Shown here: piece after piece, positions 46,825 to 55,987 of the stretch
How the letters are laid out: the number at the start of each line of letters is the position of its first letter
Numbering within the stretch: position 1 is the stretch's first letter
Assembly (NCBI RefSeq): GCF_030812785.1
Contig: NZ_JAUSTJ010000003.1
Span: 744,001-808,000 of the forward strand
Direction of reading: 5' to 3'
Length of the DNA stretch: 64,000 bases
DNA from: Sphingomonas kyeonggiensis
GTDB taxonomy: Bacteria > Pseudomonadota > Alphaproteobacteria > Sphingomonadales > Sphingomonadaceae
The notes under the pieces: generated by a model
Database searches by the model: none
The model's input: the letters and a program-made list of their open reading frames with translations, nothing else
Told to the model about the DNA's origin: nothing
Made by a program: the position numbers and the translations under genes

Positions 46825-48120
46825 TCAGCTTTTCGTAGCCCCCAGCATCGCATCGACCGAAACGAACTTCTCGCGGGGCGCCCCGATGCGGGCCGCGGCG
46901 ATCTCCGCGGCGTCGATCTTCTGCCATTCGCGGAAGGTGACGGGATCGACTCCCCGCTCTCCCAGCAGCGCGTCGAGCCCCGGCCGCCCGGGCTTGCCGG
47001 CGCCCTCGCCAATGTCCTCGGCGATCTTCTCGGCAATGGCGAATCCGTCGGGCCGGTTGGTGCCGATCGTCCCCGTCGGCCCGCGCCGCGCCCAGCCGAC
47101 CGCATAGAGGCCGGGCAGCACCCGCCCGTCGAGATTGGCGAATCGGCCCGCCTTGTCGTCATAGGGCACGCCCTCGATCGGCGGCGTGCGATAGCCGATG
47201 CAGCTCACCACCAGGCTGGCCGGCACCGCATAGGTCTCGCCCGTGCCGTGTGCGCTGCCGTCGAAGCCCAGGGCGGTGCGCTCGACGATCACCCGCTCGA
47301 CCTTGCCGTCACCCTCGATCGCCACGGGCATGGCGAAGAAGTCGAACACGATGCGGATCGGCTTGTCGGGCATTCCCTGGGCATAGCGGCGCAGATGGCC
47401 GATCGACTTGCGCTGGCCGGGATCGAGCACGGCATCGTCCTCCACCGGCGGGAAGTCATGCGGATCGACCACCGGAGTCGCATGGCCCAGCTCGCCCAGC
47501 TCGCCCAGTTCCTTGGGGGTCATCGCGATCTGGTGCGGCCCGCGGCGGCCGAGCAGGGTGATGCTGTGGACCTTGGAGCCATGCAGCGAATCGAGGGCAT
47601 GGGCGACGACGTCGGATGCCTCGAGCTCGTCCTCGGCCTTGGCGAGCACCCGCGCCACGTCGAGCGCGACATTGCCGTTGCCGATCACCACCGCCGGCCC
47701 GTCGAGCGGCGGGTTGAGGTTCGCATAGTCGGGATGGCCATTGTACCAGCCGACGAACGCCGCCGAGCCGACCACGCCGGGCAGCTCGGCGCCTGGGATC
47801 TCCAGCTTGCGATCATGCGGCGCACCAGTGGCGAGGACGACCGCGTCGTACAGCTCGCGCAGCTCGTCGATCGACACGTCCTTGCCCAGCGTGACATTGC
47901 CGACGAAGCGGACATTGTCGGTCAGCGCCACCGCCTCGTAGCGGCGCGAGACACCCTTGATCGACTGGTGGTCGGGCGCGACGCCGGTGCGGATCAGCCC
48001 GAAGGGCACCGGCAGCCGGTCGATGATGTCGACCCGAACCTGATCGCCGAAAACCTTCTGGCACGCTTCGGCGGTATAATATCCCGCCGGACCCGAACCG
48101 ATCACCGCGACATGACGCAT
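46825..48120 (-). CDS. Ferredoxin/adrenodoxin-NADP+ reductase
   Basis: A 431-residue flavoprotein. The FAD site is VIGSGPAGYYTAE at the N-terminus, and the NADP site is VIGNGNVALDVARVL (about 150). Other family phrases are LPVPFGLIRTGVAPDH and GWARRGPTGTIGTNR. This is the adrenodoxin-reductase type (FprA of mycobacteria). The ATG at 48120 has GGAGGAGAGG upstream; the open frame continues upstream without a good start. It stands alone, divergent from the NAD salvage operon. It could supply electrons to a ferredoxin-dependent enzyme elsewhere. Confidence 0.9.
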   Translation of the reverse strand: MRHVAVIGSGPAGYYTAEACQKVFGDQVRVDIIDRLPVPFGLIRTGVAPDHQSIKGVSRRYEAVALTDNVRFVGNVTLGKDVSIDELRELYDAVVLATGAPHDRKLEIPGAELPGVVGSAAFVGWYNGHPDYANLNPPLDGPAVVIGNGNVALDVARVLAKAEDELEASDVVAHALDSLHGSKVHSITLLGRRGPHQIAMTPKELGELGELGHATPVVDPHDFPPVEDDAVLDPGQRKSIGHLRRYAQGMPDKPIRIVFDFFAMPVAIEGDGKVERVIVERTALGFDGSAHGTGETYAVPASLVVSCIGYRTPPIEGVPYDDKAGRFANLDGRVLPGLYAVGWARRGPTGTIGTNRPDGFAIAEKIAEDIGEGAGKPGRPGLDALLGERGVDPVTFREWQKIDAAEIAAARIGAPREKFVSVDAMLGATKS

Positions 48121-48219
48121 GGGCCTCTCCTCCCGCGATCCTAGGCCATTACCGTAGCGGCAAGCGGGGGGAGGGCAAGCCTCTCGACGGGGGCTGCCGG
48201 TTGTTGCTAGGCCGTAACC

Positions 48220-48792
48220 GTGAGCCCGATAGAGATCGTCGCCGTCGCCCTCGGCATCGCCAATGTCACTCTCGTCGTGCTTCGCAGCATGTGGAATTAT
48301 CCGTTCGGGATCGCGATGGTCGCGCTCTACGCGCTGATCTTCTACGACGCGCGGCTCTACAGCGACGCGCTGCTGCAGGTCTTTTTCTTCGTCGTGCAGC
48401 TCTATGGCTGGTGGGCGTGGAGCCGCGCCCGCGCCGATGCGGGCGAGATCCGGGTCGAGCTGCTGGGCAACCGGGCGCGCCTGGCCTGGCTGGCCGGGAT
48501 CGTCCTGGCCACCGCCGGCTGGGGCTGGCTGATGCACCATTATACCGATGCTTCGCTGCCCTGGTGGGATGCGGCCGTCGCCATGCTCAGCGTCGCCGCG
48601 CAGATCCTGCAGTCGCGCCGCAAGCTGGAGAGCTGGTGGTTATGGATCGCAACCGATCTCGTCGCCATCCCGCTTTATGCGGTGAAGGGGCTCGGCCTTA
48701 CCGCCGGGCTCTATCTGGTGTTCCTGGTACTGGCGAGCTGGGGGGCGATCGACTGGGCGCGGGTTCGCCGCCATGCGCTCGCCGCCGCATGA
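48220..48792 (+). CDS. pnuC: Nicotinamide riboside/mononucleotide transporter PnuC
   Basis: A 190-residue protein with about seven membrane helices. PnuC features are WNYPFGIAMVALYALIFYDARLYSDALLQ, the QLYGWWAW motif and ESWWLWIATDL. PnuC brings in nicotinamide riboside by facilitated diffusion, and a kinase traps it. It starts at a GTG and overlaps nadR by 4 nt (ATGA), which fits direct coupling of uptake and phosphorylation. Confidence 0.92.
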   Translation: MSPIEIVAVALGIANVTLVVLRSMWNYPFGIAMVALYALIFYDARLYSDALLQVFFFVVQLYGWWAWSRARADAGEIRVELLGNRARLAWLAGIVLATAGWGWLMHHYTDASLPWWDAAVAMLSVAAQILQSRRKLESWWLWIATDLVAIPLYAVKGLGLTAGLYLVFLVLASWGAIDWARVRRHALAAA

Positions 48793-49787
48793 CCCGCGGG
48801 TTCCTGCTCGGCAAGTTCATGCCGCCCCATAATGGCCATGTGCTGCTCTGTGAGACAGCGGCGGCCTTGGTCGACGAACTGACTATCCTGGTTTGCTGGC
48901 TGCCCGACGATCCGGTTCCCGGGCCCCTGCGCCTGCAGTGGATGCGCGAGCTGTTCCCCCGCGCCCGCGTGATCGGCCATGATGCGGTGGTGCCGCAGGC
49001 GCCCGAGGAACATCCCGATTTCTGGCCGATCTGGCGCGGCATCGTCCGGTCCGCGCATCCCGAGCCGATCGACTTGGTCTTCGCGTCGGAGGATTATGGG
49101 CAAAGGCTGGCGGCGGAGGTCGGCGCGCGCTTCCATCCGGTCGATCCGGGGCGCAAGGCGGTGCCGGTCTCGGCCAGCGCGATCCGCGCCGATCCCTGGG
49201 GGCAGTGGCACCATCTGCCCGCGCCGGTGAAGCCTCACTATGCCCAGACCATCTGCCTGCACGGGCCGGAGAGCACTGGCAAGTCGCAGCTCGCCGCCCA
49301 CCTGGCCCGGCATTTCGGCACGCAGCACGTCCCCGAATTCGGGCGCACCTGGTGTGATTGGCGCGGCACCGATCTCGCCATGGACGACCTGCTCGCCATC
49401 GCCGCCACGCATGACGCGATGACTCGGGCGGCGCTGCGCCAGTGCAATCGCCGGCTGGTCCTCGATACCGATCCGCTGATGACCGCCGTCTGGGCGGAGA
49501 TGCTGTTCGGCAGGCGCGATCCCTGGTTCGACGCATGGCAAGGTGCCGCCGATCTCTATCTGTTGCTCGATATCGATCTGCCCTGGATCCAGGACGGCAC
49601 CCGCTTCTTCGGCGAGGAAGCGGATCGGCGGCGCTTCTTCGAGTTGTGCCGGGCCGAGCTCGATCGCCGCGGGGTGCGCTGGGTGTTGGTGAGCGGCATC
49701 GGTGAGGCGCGATCCGAGAATGCGCTGGCGGCGATCTCCGCCGAAATGGGTAGCGCTTTAAACGCTTTTGCCATTTCCGCGTGCTAG
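48789..49787 (+). CDS. nadR: NadR-type NMN adenylyltransferase / NR kinase
   Basis: A 332-residue bifunctional enzyme. The adenylyltransferase domain (about 1-155) begins GKFMPPHNGHVLL, the GxFxPxHxGH site, and has VSASAIRADPWGQW. The kinase domain (about 160-332) has Walker A GPESTGKSQLA. The N-terminal DNA-binding domain of enterobacterial NadR is absent. It should turn nicotinamide riboside to NMN and then to NAD. It is followed by a second copy of the kinase domain. Confidence 0.92.
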   Translation: MTRGFLLGKFMPPHNGHVLLCETAAALVDELTILVCWLPDDPVPGPLRLQWMRELFPRARVIGHDAVVPQAPEEHPDFWPIWRGIVRSAHPEPIDLVFASEDYGQRLAAEVGARFHPVDPGRKAVPVSASAIRADPWGQWHHLPAPVKPHYAQTICLHGPESTGKSQLAAHLARHFGTQHVPEFGRTWCDWRGTDLAMDDLLAIAATHDAMTRAALRQCNRRLVLDTDPLMTAVWAEMLFGRRDPWFDAWQGAADLYLLLDIDLPWIQDGTRFFGEEADRRRFFELCRAELDRRGVRWVLVSGIGEARSENALAAISAEMGSALNAFAISAC

Positions 49788-49797
49788 CGAGGACGTA

Positions 49798-50319
49798 ATG
49801 AAGCTGCGCACCATCTGTCTCCACGGTCCCGAAAGCACGGGCAAGTCCACCCTCGCGCCGCGCATCGCCGAGTATCTCGGTGGCGAGGTAGTGGACGAAT
49901 ATGGCCGCGAATATGCCGAGGCGCGGGGCATCGACTTCACGATGCGCGACCTGCTGGAGATCGCCAAGACCCATGATGCCGGCACGCGGACGATGGTCGC
50001 CGCCGGGCTCAAGCCGCTGGTCCTCGACACCGATCCGCTGATGACGGCGGTCTGGGCCGACATGCTGTTCGGCGACCGCGATCCCTGGTTCGACGAGTGG
50101 CAGGGCTATGCCGATTTCTACCTGCTGTTCGACATCGACATGGCCTGGCGGGCGGACGGCACGCGGATGTTCGGCACGCCCGAGCTGCGGCAGCGGTTCT
50201 TCGACCTCAGCAAGGCCGAACTGAAGCGCCGCGGGGTGCGCTGGGCGTTGGTATCGGGGCAGGGCGAGGAGCGCTACACCAACGCCATCGCCGCAATCGA
50301 GGCCGTCCAGGCGGACTGA
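49798..50319 (+). CDS. Stand-alone NadR-type kinase domain protein
   Basis: A 173-residue P-loop kinase. It matches the C-terminal half of the preceding NadR almost end to end: CLHGPESTGKS, LVLDTDPLMTAVWA, MLFG-RDPWFD, and RRGVRW. It therefore looks like a tandem partial duplication that has diverged. The start ATG has GAGGACG upstream. Nicotinamide riboside kinase activity is likely, though its substrate may have shifted. Confidence 0.85.
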   Translation: MKLRTICLHGPESTGKSTLAPRIAEYLGGEVVDEYGREYAEARGIDFTMRDLLEIAKTHDAGTRTMVAAGLKPLVLDTDPLMTAVWADMLFGDRDPWFDEWQGYADFYLLFDIDMAWRADGTRMFGTPELRQRFFDLSKAELKRRGVRWALVSGQGEERYTNAIAAIEAVQAD

Positions 50320-50536
50320 CATCTGTGGCTTCGCGCGATTGCGTGGCGGGCATGCTGCATTGCAAAAATTTAATGTTCGTTGTCACAGTTCGTACACAAT
50401 CGAGTCCTAACCGCCCCTCCGCAGGGGGCAGCAAAGCTCCCCGATAACAAGAATGTCCGGCGTGCCGACGGCGCGATTCCGCGGGGCGGAGTCGTGGCCG
50501 AAGTCGCGCGTTGGGCGCATTTCAGGGAACAACCTC

Positions 50537-52852
50537 ATGAAGATCGGCATCACCAAGACTGCCCTTTTCCTGGGCGCCGCGTTCAGCGCGCTCGCGATCG
50601 GCGGCACCGCGCAGGCACAGGACAGCACCGCTCCCGCCGCCGATGACGGCGCGGAGACCGAGATCGTCGTCACCGCCGAGCGCCGCCCGGAAACGCTGCA
50701 GAACACCCCGGTCTCGGTTGCGGTGATCGGTGGCCAGGACGCACGTGACTTCACCGCCTCGGGCGACGACACGCTGCTCTCGCTCTCGGGCAAGGTGCCG
50801 AGCTTCTACGCCGAGACGACCACCGGCCGCATCTTCCCGCGCTTCTACATCCGCGGCTTGGGCAATATCGACTTCTACCTCGGCGCCTCGCAGCCCGTGT
50901 CGATCATCCAGGACGACGTGGTCCTCGAGCATGTCGTGCTCAAGTCGAACCCGGTCTATGATCTCGATCACGTCGAAGTGCTGCGCGGTCCGCAGGGCTC
51001 GCTGTTCGGCCGCAACACCACCGCCGGCATCGTCAAGTTCGACACCGTCCGCCCGACGCTCGACGGCCTCGATGCGCGCGGCACGCTGAGCTATGGCAGC
51101 TACAACAGCATCAGCCTCGACGCCGGCATCGGCGGCCCGCTGGCCGACAATGTCGCGATCCGCGTCTCGGGCCTGTTCCAGCACCGCGACGACTATGTCG
51201 ACAACGCCTTCAACGGCACGAGCGCCGATGGCACCAAGACCCCGCGCAAGAACGCGATGGGCGGCTTCGACGAGCGCGACGCGCGCATCCAGCTGCTGGT
51301 CAAGCCGACCGAGGACTGGACCTCGCTCTTCTCGGCGCATGCACGCAACTATAACGGCACCTCGACCCTGTTCCTGCGCCAGGCGCTGAAGAAGGGCTCG
51401 AACGACGTCAGCAACGTCTCGCGCACCACGGTCCGCTATGACGAGGCGATGGACAATCCGCAGGACTATGACACCTACGGCATGTCGTGGAACAACAGCT
51501 TCGACTTCGGCCCGGTCACGCTGACCTCGATCACCGCGTACGAGACCTCGTCGGGCTATAGCCGCGGCGACACCGATGGCGGCGCTGCGGCCGACTATCC
51601 GGTCGGTGGCCTGCCCAACGGCTTCGGCCAGTCGATGGGCCGTCTGGCCGATCTCGACCAGTGGACCCAGGAAGTCCGCCTTGCCAGCAACGGCGACGGC
51701 CCGTTCAAGTGGCAGGTTGGCGGCATGTACTTCGACAGCCGCGACATCACCGAGTTCTACCAGCGCGCCTGGTTCCTGACGACCTCGGCCCGCAACCCGA
51801 ACAACTGGGTGCGCCTGCACGACGTCAACACCAGCTGGGCGCTGTTTGGCCAGGCGAGCTACCAGCTCACCCCGAAGTTCCGCCTCACCGCCGGCGTGCG
51901 CGTGACCGAGGACACCAAGACCACCGACCTGCTCAAGACCGCCGACACGGTCGCCGGCGCCTCGACTTATACCGGCCGCCGTCACGTCCGCATGTCGGAC
52001 ACCCAGCCCAGCTGGGACGTGAGCGCGCTCTATGAGGCGACCGACGATCTGAGCCTCTACGCCCGTGTCGCCCGCGGCTTCCGCGGCCCGACCATCCAGG
52101 GCCGCTCGGCGGTGTTCAACTCGGACTTCACCACCGCGAACTCGGAGACGATCCTGTCGTACGAGGCCGGCCTCAAGTCGAGCCTGTTCGACAACAAGGT
52201 CCGCTTCAACCTGACCGGCTTCTACTACACGGTCGACGACATCCAGCTGAACGGCAATGATTCGAACGGCAACGGCGTCCTGTTCAACGCCGACAAGGCC
52301 GAGGCCTATGGCATCGAAGCCGAGCTGAATGTGCGTCCGGTGCGCAACCTTGCGCTCTCCTTCGGCGCCAGCTGGCTCCACAGCGAGATCAAGGACAAGC
52401 GTGTCTATGCCCAGGCCTGCGCGCTCAACGGCGTGCTCGTCTGCACGGTCAACGATCCGATCGTGACCCGCACCGTGTTCGGTGCCCCGGCCTATTTCGC
52501 CCAGATCGACGGCAACCCGCTGCCGAACGCGCCGGAATACAACCTGAGCGCCGTCGCGCGCTATGACATCCCGGTCAGCGACAGCGGCAAGGCGTTCATC
52601 TCGACCGACTGGAACATCCAGGGCTACACCAACTACGTCCTCTACAAGACCGACGAGTTCTACTCGAAGGGCAATTTCGAGGGCGGCCTGAAGATCGGGT
52701 ACACCGGCGGCAACGGCACCTGGGAAATCGCGGCCTTCGCCCGCAACATCACGAACGAGAAGAACCTCAAGGGCGTGATCGAGAACTACATGGCCGCCGT
52801 GCTCAATGAGCCGCGCGTCATCGGCATCTCGCTGACGGGCCGCACCCGCTAA
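50537..52852 (+). CDS. TonB-dependent receptor
   Basis: A 771-residue outer-membrane receptor. The signal peptide ends near residue 26 (TAQAQ), a TonB-box-like ETEIVVTAERR follows at about 39, then a plug (about 45-170, with VEVLRGPQGSLFGRNTTAG) and a 22-strand barrel ending with a TGRTR C-terminus. It lies 217 bp after the NAD salvage genes, so it might carry a pyridine-type vitamin, but iron or sugar uptake is equally possible. The ATG at 50537 has a CAGGGA site. The 50320-50536 gap holds no gene I can support. Confidence 0.88.
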   Translation: MKIGITKTALFLGAAFSALAIGGTAQAQDSTAPAADDGAETEIVVTAERRPETLQNTPVSVAVIGGQDARDFTASGDDTLLSLSGKVPSFYAETTTGRIFPRFYIRGLGNIDFYLGASQPVSIIQDDVVLEHVVLKSNPVYDLDHVEVLRGPQGSLFGRNTTAGIVKFDTVRPTLDGLDARGTLSYGSYNSISLDAGIGGPLADNVAIRVSGLFQHRDDYVDNAFNGTSADGTKTPRKNAMGGFDERDARIQLLVKPTEDWTSLFSAHARNYNGTSTLFLRQALKKGSNDVSNVSRTTVRYDEAMDNPQDYDTYGMSWNNSFDFGPVTLTSITAYETSSGYSRGDTDGGAAADYPVGGLPNGFGQSMGRLADLDQWTQEVRLASNGDGPFKWQVGGMYFDSRDITEFYQRAWFLTTSARNPNNWVRLHDVNTSWALFGQASYQLTPKFRLTAGVRVTEDTKTTDLLKTADTVAGASTYTGRRHVRMSDTQPSWDVSALYEATDDLSLYARVARGFRGPTIQGRSAVFNSDFTTANSETILSYEAGLKSSLFDNKVRFNLTGFYYTVDDIQLNGNDSNGNGVLFNADKAEAYGIEAELNVRPVRNLALSFGASWLHSEIKDKRVYAQACALNGVLVCTVNDPIVTRTVFGAPAYFAQIDGNPLPNAPEYNLSAVARYDIPVSDSGKAFISTDWNIQGYTNYVLYKTDEFYSKGNFEGGLKIGYTGGNGTWEIAAFARNITNEKNLKGVIENYMAAVLNEPRVIGISLTGRTR

Positions 52853-52874
52853 GCGATAAGCCTGTAGACAAGGT

Positions 52875-52917
52875 CGGGCCCGGTGGAGTTCAAGCTCCGC
52901 CGGGCCCGTTCCTTTTG
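52875..52917 (+). terminator. Intrinsic terminator after the TonB receptor
   Basis: A 14-bp stem CGGGCCCGGTGGAG / CTCCGCCGGGCCCG (one G-T pair) with a 6-nt loop is followed by TTCCTTTT. Confidence 0.88.
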
Positions 52918-52971
52918 GGCACGATGCGGGGACTTCCTGCGCTGCCCCGCGCCTGCTAACGCGCGCGGATC

Positions 52972-54765
52972 ATGGCAACCGAACTTTCCAAGATCCGCAA
53001 CTTTTCGATCATCGCGCATATCGACCATGGCAAGTCGACCCTGGCCGATCGGCTGATCCAGCGCACCGGGGGGCTCTCCGACCGCGAGATGTCCGCCCAG
53101 GTCCTCGACAACATGGACATCGAGAAGGAGCGCGGCATCACCATCAAGGCGCAGACCGTGCGCCTGGAGTGGAAGGGCCATATCCTCAACCTGATGGACA
53201 CGCCGGGCCATGTCGACTTCGCCTATGAGGTGAGCCGCAGCCTCGCCGCCTGCGAAGGCGCGCTGCTGGTGGTGGACGCGGCGCAGGGCGTGGAAGCCCA
53301 GACGCTGGCGAACGTCTACCAGTCGATCGAGCACGACCACGAGATCATCCCGGTCATCAACAAGATCGATCTCCCCTCGGCCGAGCCCGAGAAGGTGAAG
53401 AACGAGATCGAGGAGATCATCGGCATCGACGCATCGAACGCGGTGCTCGCCAGCGCCAAGTCGGGCATCGGCATCGAGGAGATCCTCGACGCCGTCGTCG
53501 AGCGTATCCCAGCGCCCAAGGGCGATGCCGACGCGCCGCTCAAGGCGATGCTGGTCGACAGCTGGTACGACCCCTATCTCGGCGTCGTGATTCTGGTCCG
53601 CGTGATCGACGGCACGATCAAGAAGGGCCAGCAGATCAAGTTCATGGCGGCCGGGACGACCCATCTGGTCGACCGCGTCGGCGCGTTCACGCCCAAGATC
53701 GAGCAGCTGCCCGACCTGGGGCCGGGCGAGATCGGCTTCATCACCGCACAGATCAAGGAAGTCGCCCAGGCCCGCGTCGGCGATACGCTGACCGACGCCA
53801 AGCGGCCCGCCGCCGAGCCGCTGCCGGGCTTCAAGGAAGTCCAGTCGGTGGTGTTCTGCGGCCTGTTCCCGGTCGATGCCAACGACTTCGAGAAGCTGCG
53901 CGAAAGCATCTCGAAGCTGCGCCTCAACGACGCGAGCTTCTCGTTCGAGATGGAGACGTCCGCGGCGCTGGGCTTCGGCTTCCGCTGCGGCTTCCTGGGC
54001 CTGCTGCACCTGGAGATCATCCAGGAGCGGCTGATGCGCGAATATGATCTCGACCTGATCACCACCGCGCCGTCGGTGGTCTATCAGATCGAGCTGACGC
54101 ATGGCGGCGGGCATATCGAGCTGCACAATCCGGCCGACATGCCGGATCCGAACAAGATCGAGAGCATCGCGGAACCCTGGATCCAGGCCGTGATCTATGT
54201 GCCGGACGAGTATCTCGGCTCGGTGCTGAAGCTGTGCCAGGACCGGCGTGGCATCCAGAAGAACCTGACCTATGTCGGCGGCCGTGCGCAGGCGACCTAT
54301 GAGCTGCCGCTCAACGAAGTCGTGTTCGATTTCTACGACCGGCTGAAGTCGCTGTCGAAGGGCTATGCCAGCTTCGACTATGAGCAGATCGGCTATCGCG
54401 AGGGCGATCTGGTCAAGATGGGCATCCTGGTCAACGAAGAGCCGGTCGATGCGTTGAGCATGATCGTCCACCGGTCGACCGCCGAGGTGCGCGGCCGCGG
54501 CATGGTGGAGCGGCTCAAGGAACTCATCCCGAGGCATCTGTTCAAGATCCCGATCCAGGCGGCAATCGGCGGCAAGGTGATCGCTCGCGAGACGATCAGC
54601 GCGATGCGCAAGGACGTGACCGCCAAATGCTATGGCGGCGACGCGACGCGCAAGCGCAAGCTTCTGGAGAAGCAGAAGAAGGGCAAGGCGAAGATGCGCG
54701 AGTACGGCTCGGTGCAGATCCCGCAGGAAGCCTTTATCGCCGCGCTGCGGATGGGCGAGGAATAG
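52972..54765 (+). CDS. lepA: Elongation factor 4 (LepA)
   Basis: A 597-residue translational GTPase. G1 AHIDHGKSTLAD, the switch segment ERGITIKAQT, G3 DTPGH and G4 NKID are all intact. Domains II, III and V follow, and the LepA-specific C-terminal domain has ISAMRKDVTAKCYGGDATRKRKLL in two parts. LepA helps ribosomes under stress and during initiation. It appears to be a single-gene transcript. Confidence 0.97.
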   Translation: MATELSKIRNFSIIAHIDHGKSTLADRLIQRTGGLSDREMSAQVLDNMDIEKERGITIKAQTVRLEWKGHILNLMDTPGHVDFAYEVSRSLAACEGALLVVDAAQGVEAQTLANVYQSIEHDHEIIPVINKIDLPSAEPEKVKNEIEEIIGIDASNAVLASAKSGIGIEEILDAVVERIPAPKGDADAPLKAMLVDSWYDPYLGVVILVRVIDGTIKKGQQIKFMAAGTTHLVDRVGAFTPKIEQLPDLGPGEIGFITAQIKEVAQARVGDTLTDAKRPAAEPLPGFKEVQSVVFCGLFPVDANDFEKLRESISKLRLNDASFSFEMETSAALGFGFRCGFLGLLHLEIIQERLMREYDLDLITTAPSVVYQIELTHGGGHIELHNPADMPDPNKIESIAEPWIQAVIYVPDEYLGSVLKLCQDRRGIQKNLTYVGGRAQATYELPLNEVVFDFYDRLKSLSKGYASFDYEQIGYREGDLVKMGILVNEEPVDALSMIVHRSTAEVRGRGMVERLKELIPRHLFKIPIQAAIGGKVIARETISAMRKDVTAKCYGGDATRKRKLLEKQKKGKAKMREYGSVQIPQEAFIAALRMGEE

Positions 54766-54852
54766 AGGCCGGGAGCGGCTGGACCGCTCCCGACCCGATT
54801 ACGCCGGACAGACTGGCGCGGATCGGGGCGTGCGAGGCACGCCCCGCGTGGC

Positions 54853-55731
54853 TTACAGGCCGTCGACGCTCTTGCTGACCAGGATGTTCACCGCGACGCG
54901 GCGGTTCTGCGCCTTGCCCTCCGGCGTGTCGTTGCTCGCCAGCGGATCGGCCTTGGCCATGCCGGTGGGGGTTAGCATGCGATACGGTTTCCACCCGCAG
55001 ACCTGCTGCAGATAGTTGATAACCCGCGCCGCGCGCTTCTCGCTGAGCTCCTGGTTGAGATCGTCGCTGCCGGTCGAGTCGGTATAGCCGACCACCAGCA
55101 TCAGCGCGTTCTCGGTCTGCTGGGCCTCGTTCGCCGCGGTGCAGAGCTGTGACTTGTCCTGCGCCGAGATATCGGCCCTGCCGATATCGAAGTGCACGTT
55201 GGTCGTGCTCTTGACGTTGTACTTGTCGATATCGGCCATGCGCCCGCGCAGTGCCTCGGTGGCCGCGGCCTGCTCCTCGAAGCGCTGCGACGTGCCGCTC
55301 TGGATCATCGTCGCGGTCCGCAGGTCATTCTTCCGCAGATTGATCTGGCTTGCATAGAGCTCGCCGCCCGCCTGGGCGCCCCGCGGCTGCAGCGTCTTGA
55401 TGGTGACCGGCAGGCCGTTGAGCAGCGAATCCGCGGCAAGCTTCTGGCCGCCACCGAGGAAGCCGCCACCGCTCTTGATCCGCGTCGTATCGGTGAGGGC
55501 GATGATCGTGGTGCCGTCGGCGGTCGCGACCTTCATCCGGTCGCCGTGACGCGCGGTGATCACGCCCTTGATCTCGGGGCCTTCGGTAAGGTCCGCGGGC
55601 GCCGGACCGTTCACGACGATATTGGGATCGGGCGTGCTCTGCTGATCCTGCGCATAGGCGCCGCCCGACGCAGACACGGCCAGCATGGCAGCCAGGAAGC
55701 GAACCCCCGACCTTTTGGAAATGATACGCAT
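54853..55731 (-). CDS. OmpA-like envelope protein with an N-terminal beta domain
   Basis: A 292-residue exported protein. A signal peptide (ends near AYAQ, residue 28) is followed by a small beta domain (about 50-135: EIKGVITARHGDRMKVATADG), which resembles DUF5666-type domains, a short helix, and a C-terminal OmpA domain (about 170-290: VHFDIGRADIS, GYTDSTGSDDLNQELSEKRA). The OmpA domain should bind peptidoglycan. No eight-strand barrel is present. The ribosome-binding site AAGGAGGT is very strong. It has no obvious partner; the divergent gene is a phytase. Confidence 0.8.
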   Translation of the reverse strand: MRIISKRSGVRFLAAMLAVSASGGAYAQDQQSTPDPNIVVNGPAPADLTEGPEIKGVITARHGDRMKVATADGTTIIALTDTTRIKSGGGFLGGGQKLAADSLLNGLPVTIKTLQPRGAQAGGELYASQINLRKNDLRTATMIQSGTSQRFEEQAAATEALRGRMADIDKYNVKSTTNVHFDIGRADISAQDKSQLCTAANEAQQTENALMLVVGYTDSTGSDDLNQELSEKRAARVINYLQQVCGWKPYRMLTPTGMAKADPLASNDTPEGKAQNRRVAVNILVSKSVDGL

Positions 55732-55987
55732 TGAGGCAACCTCCTTCAAAACTGCCCCCGCCGGCTTGCCTTGCGTGTTCGGAGGAAGCTGTCCGCCAGA
55801 TGAACGCCCCCGGCAAGGCCCGTGCCGGAGCGGGTGGTTCGGGCGAGACCTGCGACGAACCGAGGCGGAGGGTGCCCGCCGGACCCGCGATATTTTGTCA
55901 TCGGGCGCCGCGAAAGGCGTCGCCGAATTGTCATCGATACGTCGCACTGCGTTTATAGAGCCCGGCTTCGTAACCAAGGGGAACCCG

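Noticed and set aside
46612..48540. Extended N-terminus of the ferredoxin reductase
   Set aside because: The frame stays open upstream of 48120, but the added sequence is charged and domain-free, while the FAD motif and a strong ribosome-binding site fix the start at 48120.
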